Of a stretch of 64,000 bases of DNA, positions 17,506-23,257 are shown in pieces. The notes below the pieces were generated by a model. The model was not told where the DNA came from, ran no database searches, and worked only from the letters and a program-made list of their open reading frames with translations. Numbering within the stretch: position 1 is the first letter of the stretch; the number at the start of each line of letters is the position of its first letter. The stretch spans positions 62,001 through 126,000 of the forward strand of contig NZ_RXHJ01000003.1 of NCBI RefSeq assembly GCF_003955685.1, given 5' to 3'. A program made the position numbers and the translations under genes. The DNA is from Corynebacterium hylobatis. GTDB taxonomy: Bacteria; Actinomycetota; Actinomycetes; Mycobacteriales; Mycobacteriaceae.

Positions 17506-20235
17506 TCAGCTGCCGAAGCCACCGGAACCGGGTTGTCCGCCGGAACCGAAACCTCCGGAGCCACCCGAGCCGAAGCCGCCGCTCCCGCCGGTGTTACCCG
17601 GCCCTCCGGAACCGAAGCCGCCGGAACCGAAGCCACCGCTCCCGCCGGCGCTACCGGGACCGGCCTGACCGCTACCGCCGAAGCCACCGAACCCGCCGCT
17701 GCCGGAAGCAGAACCGGTGTTCCCGGTCCTGGTTCCGAAGGAGCCGCCGGCCGGAGTGGTGGGCGGCTCCGGTTCCGCCAGCTGCTCGGCGAGGACGCCG
17801 GCCTGGGTCGGGGCATTCTGAATGATGTCGTTGGCCAGTCCGGCGCTGTCCTCGACGGGGGTCCGGGCGAGCACCACCAGGTCCATCCGGCCGGGATCAT
17901 CGGGACGGGCTGCGAGGAACCAGTTGTTCTGGACCGCGACCGGGAGGCGGGCGTGGCCCTTCTCCTGCTTGCCCTCGCCACTGATGGAGGGAGTCTGGGA
18001 AACCAGTGCCACTGGCGCCGCGAAGGGGTTGAGCTGGAAGCTCTTGACCTTCACGGTGTAACTGTCGGCGTTGAACTGCCGGCCGTTGTTGACGATCTGG
18101 CTCTGGCCGGCGGTGACCGGGTCGATCTCCGGGCGGGTCCGGCCTTGGTAGGTGAGTACCCCGTTCTCGTACTCCACGGGGATCCGGATGGCCCCCATGC
18201 TGTCCTTCGGGATCTTCGCGGTGAACCAGCGGACCGCATAGAGGATCAGCAGCGGGATCAGCAGGGAGAGCACCAGGGCAAGGACGAAGGCCGCCGCGAA
18301 GGTTCCCCGGTCGATGGGGACAGACAGGTCGCCCTCAGTCGGGACGTCGGCGACGGTCTCGTTGGCACCCTCGAGGTTGGAGACAGCGATCGGCAGGGTG
18401 CCGGAGACGAACCCGTCCCGCAGCGAGTCGGTGCTCAGCTCCACCGGTAGCGTCGCCTGCTCATCCATCTGGAGGACCAGAGCGTTATCGGGGCTGTTGT
18501 ACGTGCTGGCCACGGCGATATCCGAGACACCGTCCGGGAGGGTGGACGCGGCGACCCGGCTGTCGGCGGGGATCCAGACCCGGCCCGGCCCGGTGACGGG
18601 CACGTCCACGGTGATGTTCTCCGCTTCGGCACGGAAGCGAACCTGACCGGGCAGCTGCGGCATGTCCCGCTGGGTGACGGTCAGCTGGGTGGTGTTGAGG
18701 ATGGGGCTGAGCAGGGTGCCCGGCGCGCCACCCTCTCCACGGGTGGTGATGGTGGTCCGGGCCTGCAGTGTGCCGATGGCGGGCAGCTGTCCGATGGCGT
18801 CGAGGGGGATCTCGAGTTCGCCGCCGGAGAAGTCGACGCCCTCGGCGAGGAGTACCTCGCCGGTGTCCGGGCCGGTGAAGCTGAGGTCGAGCAGCGCCTG
18901 GCCCTCCAGCGGGCGGGTCTGTCCATCGCGGTCGATGAGCCGCAGGGTGAGGGGGTCATCGTTACGCAGGTTGAGGCCACCGGTGGCCTCCCCGCCGGTG
19001 GAGGAGAAGACGACCTGCAGGTCGGGCTGGATCTCCACGGAGTTGAAGACCCGGCCGTCGGCGGCCGCTTCGTCGAAACCCTGGAACTGCAGGGACCAGG
19101 TGCCGGCCCAGTCGCCGCCCTGTTTCAGGGTGAGGGTGCCGTCGGCCTGCTGCACCGGGTCGGTGGCCGCGTCCCAGCTGACTTCGCTGGAGGGGAGTTC
19201 CCCGGTGCCGGTGTCGGCCAGGGTGATCGTCTCCCCGCCGGGGGCGGTCAGCACGAGGTGGGCGTCGGGGCCGAGGTCGTCCTTGGCGATGGCGGTGAAC
19301 CGCACCGTGGAGATCGAGTTGTCCAGGGAGAACCGGAAGGGGTCGCCCGCGCGGGTCTCGCCGGTGGCCTCACTACCGGTGGCCAGGGCCTCGCGGAAGG
19401 CGGCGAAGAGTCCGCCGACGTTGTCCGCGGTGAAGAACGCACCGTTGGGCGGGAGCTGGCCGCACGGGCTGCCCGTGCCCTGGGTGATGCCCTGGAAGAG
19501 GGTGAAGTCGGAGGGGTTGTGCGGGGCGGACAGGCCGATGCCGATGTTGGTGATGTTGGCGCCGCGCAGCCGGTCCGCGACGCCACCCGGGGTGCACAGT
19601 GCCGCCTCAGCGACACCCGCGCCTTCGGCCGCGGTCAGGGCACCGTCGGTGAAGGTGACCACCATGCGGCAGGGGTCCTCGCTACCGGAGCGGGCGAAGT
19701 CCTGGTAGGCACCGTCCAGGGCCCGGGCGTAGTTGGTGTACTGCTCCCGGGTGCGGTCGGCGAAGGCGGCGACGAGTTCCCTGGTCTCCCCGGCGGAACC
19801 CTCGTCGAGGACGGTCCACTCCCCGTAGTTCTCCGGGTCGGTGGCCCCGGACTTGTACTCCTGGCCGAAGCCCGCGACCCGGACGCGGGTCTCCAGGTCC
19901 CCGTCGCGCTGCTTGGCCACCAGTTCATCGATGAAGCTCTGGGCGGCCGGAACGCGGTGGTGTTCGACATCCGCGCCGGGGGCGTCCGGGTTGACGGAAC
20001 CGTCGCGGGCCTCGTGGATGAGGCTCTCGGTCTCGTCGATCATGATGATGACGTCGAGGGCCCCCTTGTCGGCGATGCACGCCCCGACATGGTTGAGGGA
20101 GGCCTGCCCGCCCACCGGCAGCGCTTCCTGCGCCAGTCCGGTCGAGGTGCCCAGCACACCGCTCAGACCGGCGACCAGGCCGGCGACCAGCATCCGCAGG
20201 GTGTTCCTCTTCATGCTGCTCTTCATCCGGTTCAC
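17506..20235 (-). CDS. Secreted/membrane-anchored vWA protein with Gly/Phe-rich cytosolic tail
   Basis: A 909-residue protein. An N-terminal signal or anchor sequence (basic start, then LVAGLVAGLSGVLGTSTGLAQ) precedes a vWA domain at about residues 40-290: VIIMIDETES has a DxTxS MIDAS, and VTFTDG supplies the later acidic site. Next come beta-sandwich-like modules, one TM helix at about residues 645-667 (FVLALVLSLLIPLLILYAV), a cytosolic domain, and an ~85-residue low-complexity tail made of repeated GGFGSGG units. The vWA domain thus lies outside the membrane and the tail inside. GTG 20235 is chosen because it overlaps the upstream stop as GTGA; ATG at 20226 or 20211 is also possible. Confidence 0.83.
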   Translation of the reverse strand: MNRMKSSMKRNTLRMLVAGLVAGLSGVLGTSTGLAQEALPVGGQASLNHVGACIADKGALDVIIMIDETESLIHEARDGSVNPDAPGADVEHHRVPAAQSFIDELVAKQRDGDLETRVRVAGFGQEYKSGATDPENYGEWTVLDEGSAGETRELVAAFADRTREQYTNYARALDGAYQDFARSGSEDPCRMVVTFTDGALTAAEGAGVAEAALCTPGGVADRLRGANITNIGIGLSAPHNPSDFTLFQGITQGTGSPCGQLPPNGAFFTADNVGGLFAAFREALATGSEATGETRAGDPFRFSLDNSISTVRFTAIAKDDLGPDAHLVLTAPGGETITLADTGTGELPSSEVSWDAATDPVQQADGTLTLKQGGDWAGTWSLQFQGFDEAAADGRVFNSVEIQPDLQVVFSSTGGEATGGLNLRNDDPLTLRLIDRDGQTRPLEGQALLDLSFTGPDTGEVLLAEGVDFSGGELEIPLDAIGQLPAIGTLQARTTITTRGEGGAPGTLLSPILNTTQLTVTQRDMPQLPGQVRFRAEAENITVDVPVTGPGRVWIPADSRVAASTLPDGVSDIAVASTYNSPDNALVLQMDEQATLPVELSTDSLRDGFVSGTLPIAVSNLEGANETVADVPTEGDLSVPIDRGTFAAAFVLALVLSLLIPLLILYAVRWFTAKIPKDSMGAIRIPVEYENGVLTYQGRTRPEIDPVTAGQSQIVNNGRQFNADSYTVKVKSFQLNPFAAPVALVSQTPSISGEGKQEKGHARLPVAVQNNWFLAARPDDPGRMDLVVLARTPVEDSAGLANDIIQNAPTQAGVLAEQLAEPEPPTTPAGGSFGTRTGNTGSASGSGGFGGFGGSGQAGPGSAGGSGGFGSGGFGSGGPGNTGGSGGFGSGGSGGFGSGGQPGSGGFGS

Positions 20236-20678
20236 AGCTTTCCCGCCCACTGGGCGATGTCGATGGCGGACCACAGCACGGCGACCGCCAGGACGGCGAA
20301 GGTCAGGACGGCGACCACCCTCTTCCAGCCCACGCGGGTGAAGAAACCGGCACCCTTCCGCCTGTTCACCTCCGTGAAGTACCAGCCCAGCAGCGAGATA
20401 CCGAGGACCCCGGCCAGGAACCAGGCGAGGAAGGACCACAGCGCCCAGGCGGAGTCGGTGGCCACGAAACCACCGAAGGTGAGCATGACGTTCAGGCCGA
20501 TGCCCACCAGTCCGAGAAGGAGGCTGGGGAGCAGATGGAGGACGGGCTCCGAGCTCGCCTTCGTCGACCGGGAAGGGGTGGGTGCGGCGGAGAACTGACC
20601 TCCCGGGCCGGGGCCGGTGGAACCTCCCGGGGGGCCTCCGAACGAGCCTCCGGAATACGGAGTGAATCCTTGCGCCAT
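20232..20678 (-). CDS. Three-TM membrane protein, first gene of the tubulin/vWA/GTPase operon
   Basis: A 148-residue protein. A Gly/Pro-rich N terminus (about residues 1-35, SGGSFGGPPGGSTGPGPGG) precedes three predicted TM helices (about 45-70, 75-100 and 118-140). No named family recognised. The start ATG 20678 has a GGAG site 7 bases upstream. It is the promoter-proximal gene, 112 bases from the divergent peptidase gene, and its TGA overlaps the next GTG start. The Gly-rich end resembles the low-complexity tail of the next protein, which suggests a possible contact between them. Confidence 0.75.
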   Translation of the reverse strand: MAQGFTPYSGGSFGGPPGGSTGPGPGGQFSAAPTPSRSTKASSEPVLHLLPSLLLGLVGIGLNVMLTFGGFVATDSAWALWSFLAWFLAGVLGISLLGWYFTEVNRRKGAGFFTRVGWKRVVAVLTFAVLAVAVLWSAIDIAQWAGKL

Positions 20679-20776
20679 TGCTGCTCCAGCGTCATCTTGA
20701 GAGTGGGGGTGTTCTGATATCAGAGAGACTTTAGTTGGTCCACCTGGGGTCAGCACGATTCCGGCGGCACCGGAAC

Positions 20777-20782
20777 TAGACT
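20777..20782 (+). promoter_or_regulatory. -10 element for leaderless M20 peptidase mRNA
   Basis: TAGACT ends 8 bases before the ATG at 20791, and there is no Shine-Dalgarno. This gives a leaderless transcript start. The divergent operon promoter must lie in the same 112-bp interval. Confidence 0.5.
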
Positions 20783-20790
20783 TTCACCCC

Positions 20791-22164
20791 ATGAGTCTCT
20801 CCCCGAACGCCTCTGATATCAATCGTCTGCATGACCATGTGGAAGGCCAGCGCGACCGGATCTTCGCCGATCTCGCCGCGCTCGTCTCCTTCAACTCCGT
20901 CCACGCCGAACCCGGTTGCGAGGCCGACAACGCCGCCGCGGCCACCTGGGTGGAGGGCGCACTCACGGAGCTGGGACTGACGGTGCACACCCACCCCACG
21001 GTGGACGGCTCCACCGCCGTCATCGGCCGTCAGGAACCCGCGGAGGGGATGCCCACCGTCCTCCTCTACTCCCACTACGATGTCGTGCCCGCCGGCGACC
21101 CGGCGCGCTGGACCGCCGATCCTTTCACCCTCACTGAACGGGAGGGACGCTGGTACGGCCGCGGCGCCGCCGACTGCAAAGGCAATCTGGCGATGCACCT
21201 GGCGGCCCTGCGCGCCGTCGAGGCGGCCGGCGGTACCGGACTGGGGTTGATCGTCCTGGTCGAGGGCTCCGAGGAGCGCGGCGGGGCAGGCCTGGAGGCC
21301 CTGCTTGCCGACGACCCCGAACTCTTCCGCGCCGACGCCATCCTCATCGCCGACTCCGGCAACGTGGCCGTGGGTGTGCCCACCCTGACCACGATGCTGC
21401 GCGGCGGCGCGCAGCTGACCGTCACGGTGGACACGCTCCGGGCCCCGCAGCACTCGGGGCTGTTCGGCGGTGCGGCCCCTGATGCCGTCGCCGCCCTGGT
21501 CCGCATCCTCGACTCCCTGCGCGATGAGCACGGCCGCACCGTCATCGACGGTGTGGACTGCACCGGCACCTGGGTCGGTGAGCCCTATGACCGCGCGGAC
21601 TTCCGCCGGGACGCCGGCATTCTCGACGGTGTGGAGATCATGGGCACCGATGCGGATGAGGCCGCCGACATGGTCTGGGCCCGCCCCGCGGTGACCATCA
21701 CAGGTTTCACCTCCACCCCGGTGGCGGAGGCCGTCAACGCGGTGCCGGCCACGGCCGCCGCGCAGCTCAACCTGCGCGTGCCCCCGGGGATGGACGCCGC
21801 GGATGTCGCAAAGCGGCTGGAGGGGCACCTGAAGGCCCACACCCCCTGGGGTGCACGCCTCACCGTCGAGACCGGGGACGTGAACAACCCCTTTGCCACG
21901 GACATCAGCGGTCCCGCCCTCGCCACGCTGCGCGACTGTCTTGCCGCCGCCTACGGGACGGAGCACACCACCACCGTGGGCTCCGGTGGCTCCATCCCGC
22001 TCACCCTCGCGCTGCGTGAGCAGTTCCCGGACGCCGAGATCGCACTGTTCGGGGTCGAGGAACCACAGACCACCATCCACTCCCCCGATGAGTCCGTCTC
22101 CCCGGAGGAGATCGTCCGCATCGCCACGGCCGAGGCGGCATTCCTGCAGGTCTGGGGCCGATGA
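20791..22164 (+). CDS. M20 family metallopeptidase (dipeptidase type)
   Basis: A 457-residue cytosolic zinc hydrolase of the M20A/dipeptidase group. Metal and catalytic motifs are all present: the His-Asp motif YSHYDVVP (about residue 92), the bridging Asp in GRGAADCKG (about 128), the catalytic Glu pair in VEGSEERGG (about 155), the Asp in IADSGN (about 189), and the last His in TTIHSPDES. The length fits the family with its inserted dimerisation domain. It probably cleaves dipeptides or N-acyl amino acids; the exact substrate cannot be read. It is transcribed away from the nine-gene operon. Confidence 0.9.
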   Translation: MSLSPNASDINRLHDHVEGQRDRIFADLAALVSFNSVHAEPGCEADNAAAATWVEGALTELGLTVHTHPTVDGSTAVIGRQEPAEGMPTVLLYSHYDVVPAGDPARWTADPFTLTEREGRWYGRGAADCKGNLAMHLAALRAVEAAGGTGLGLIVLVEGSEERGGAGLEALLADDPELFRADAILIADSGNVAVGVPTLTTMLRGGAQLTVTVDTLRAPQHSGLFGGAAPDAVAALVRILDSLRDEHGRTVIDGVDCTGTWVGEPYDRADFRRDAGILDGVEIMGTDADEAADMVWARPAVTITGFTSTPVAEAVNAVPATAAAQLNLRVPPGMDAADVAKRLEGHLKAHTPWGARLTVETGDVNNPFATDISGPALATLRDCLAAAYGTEHTTTVGSGGSIPLTLALREQFPDAEIALFGVEEPQTTIHSPDESVSPEEIVRIATAEAAFLQVWGR

Positions 22165-22174
22165 CAGATTCGGC

Positions 22175-22204
22175 TTGTGCATCTGCCGCAATCAGGGTTA
22201 CCCT
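22175..22204 (+). promoter_or_regulatory. Candidate promoter for the LeuA-domain gene leader
   Basis: TTGTGC (22175-22180) and TACCCT (22199-22204) are spaced by 18 bases, with a predicted start at about 22211. It lies in the gap after the M20 gene stop. Confidence 0.45.
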
Positions 22205-22210
22205 GTCGGT

Positions 22211-22270
22211 GTGACGTACAACATTGCTCTTCAGCGAGTAGCCGAGGCTACGAACCCCAGTGCGGGATAG
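22211..22270 (+). CDS. 19-codon upstream ORF (possible leader peptide)
   Basis: GTG to TAG encodes MTYNIALQRVAEATNPSAG. The GTG lies 6 bases after the candidate -10 hexamer, so it could be translated leaderlessly. The peptide is not rich in one amino acid, unlike classical Leu/Ile/Val attenuator peptides. It overlaps the 5' strands of three RNA helices, so ribosome occupancy would change the leader fold. Translation is not proven. Confidence 0.4.
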   Translation: MTYNIALQRVAEATNPSAG

Positions 22271-22327
22271 GGACTGACTCCCCGCACCTGGGGTAGTAGT
22301 CGTTAAATCCTTCCCGTCGCTGAAGAG
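22227..22327 (+). ncRNA. Structured 5' leader (three-helix junction, possible riboswitch or attenuator)
   Basis: A closing helix P1 of 11 perfect base pairs (22227-22237 with 22317-22327) encloses P2 (GTAGC 22238-22242 with GCTAC 22247-22251) and P3 (22255-22266 with 22281-22293, 12 bp with one bulged C). The P3 loop GACT (22272-22275) can pair with AGTC (22298-22301) as a pseudoknot. It ends about 50 bases before the start codon of a LeuA-type regulatory-domain gene. I cannot match it to a known riboswitch class from memory. Confidence 0.6.
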
Positions 22328-22377
22328 TCGGTCCACTCAACTCCACCTTCTTTCTGAAGAACCCGAGGACCGTCATC

Positions 22378-22896
22378 ATGTTCCAGAACACCGCTTCCCT
22401 GCCCGTCACCACCCACACCAGCACTGACACCGATCAGGACCCCTTCAGCACCCGTTTCGGCAGCGATCACCGCCTGCCCCGTGGTCTGCGGGAAGAGTCC
22501 GCCGGCATGTCCTGGCCACTGTTCACCGCCACCTACGCCCCCGCAGCCGATATCCGCGTCACCCGTCTGGATGCCATCCGCGGCCGTGGTGGCCAGCAGC
22601 ACTACAGCGTCGAGCTGACCCGCACCTCCAAGACCACCCAGCCTGTCACCGAGACCCGCAACATCACCGCCATGGGCCCGGCCTCCGCCGTCACCCACCT
22701 GCTGGCTGAAGCTGGCCGGCACGTCGAGATCCTCTCCTTCCACCAGGCCGAGCTTTTCGAGGCGACCGTCACCTTCGTCAAGGTCGCCCACCAGCACAAC
22801 GAGAACCGTCAGTGCTGGGCCATCGGTTTCGGACCGACCCCGGATGCCTCCATCGCCTCCGCCCTGGCCTCCGGCGCCCAGCGCATCTACGGGTGA
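22378..22896 (+). CDS. Free-standing LeuA-type allosteric (2-isopropylmalate synthase regulatory) domain protein
   Basis: A 172-residue protein. From about residue 60 it follows the C-terminal regulatory/dimerisation domain of 2-isopropylmalate synthase: two beta-beta-beta-alpha units, a small-residue helix start at MGPASAVTHLLAEAG, and the final CWAIGFGPTPDASIASAL helix that in LeuA forms the leucine site. The TIM-barrel catalytic domain is absent. It could bind leucine or a similar ligand, or modulate full LeuA. The start has a GAGGA site 8 bases upstream, and a strong terminator follows. The structured leader upstream suggests metabolite- or translation-linked control. Confidence 0.7.
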   Translation: MFQNTASLPVTTHTSTDTDQDPFSTRFGSDHRLPRGLREESAGMSWPLFTATYAPAADIRVTRLDAIRGRGGQQHYSVELTRTSKTTQPVTETRNITAMGPASAVTHLLAEAGRHVEILSFHQAELFEATVTFVKVAHQHNENRQCWAIGFGPTPDASIASALASGAQRIYG

Positions 22897-22923
22897 TGAC
22901 TGCCCCGGTCCCCCCTTCCCCTC

Positions 22924-22958
22924 ACGCGGAACCTGTCCCCGGGTTCCGCGTTCTTTTT
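22924..22958 (+). terminator. Intrinsic terminator after the LeuA-domain gene
   Basis: ACGCGGAACC (22924-22933) pairs with GGTTCCGCGT (22942-22951) across an 8-base loop, followed by TCTTTTT. It is 28 bases after the stop codon. Confidence 0.92.
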
Positions 22959-23257
22959 CTACCCGGTGGAAGAAGTGCAGGAGAGCGAATACATAACCGA
23001 GTGCCCCCGCAGGGGAACGCAACGGCCCCATATATACAGTGATCGGTTAGACTGGTTTTTCGTTGGCCGCGCCGTTTTCGACGCCGCCTTAATCTTGGGT
23101 GTTTCTCAGTGCTCTCGTCTGCCCGCCATCGCACCCGGTGGGGATTCGCGGAGATCTTACTGCCGCTGGGGGCAGCACGCACGTTGGCGACGACAACATC
23201 GGACCGCGGTTCTCGCTCTGTCCTGTCCGCCCACATGCGAAGGGGAACAACGCAGAC
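22959..23257. other. 299-bp region carrying the mrp operon promoter and leader
   Basis: No gene is supported here, although the frame of mrpA stays open from 23099. The AT-richer stretch around 23030-23095 (with TATATAC and GGTTAGACTGG) probably holds the promoter. A small hairpin (CTGCC/GGCAG) lies at about 23161-23176. I cannot assign a known riboswitch. Confidence 0.4.

Noticed and set aside
17509..17760. Tandem DNA repeat / CRISPR-like array at the 3' end of the vWA membrane gene
   Set aside because: Units are short, irregular, in frame and encode the Gly/Phe-rich tail; there are no spacers.
22227..22327. Known riboswitch (SAM-IV, ydaO/c-di-AMP, ZTP, ykkC, cobalamin) in the LeuA-domain leader
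   Set aside because: None of the conserved core sequences of these classes that I can recall is present.
23099..23257. N-terminal extension of MrpA by 53 codons
   Set aside because: Hydrophilic, Cys/Pro/His-containing sequence unlike any MrpA start; GTG 23258 has a Shine-Dalgarno and begins at the first TM helix.
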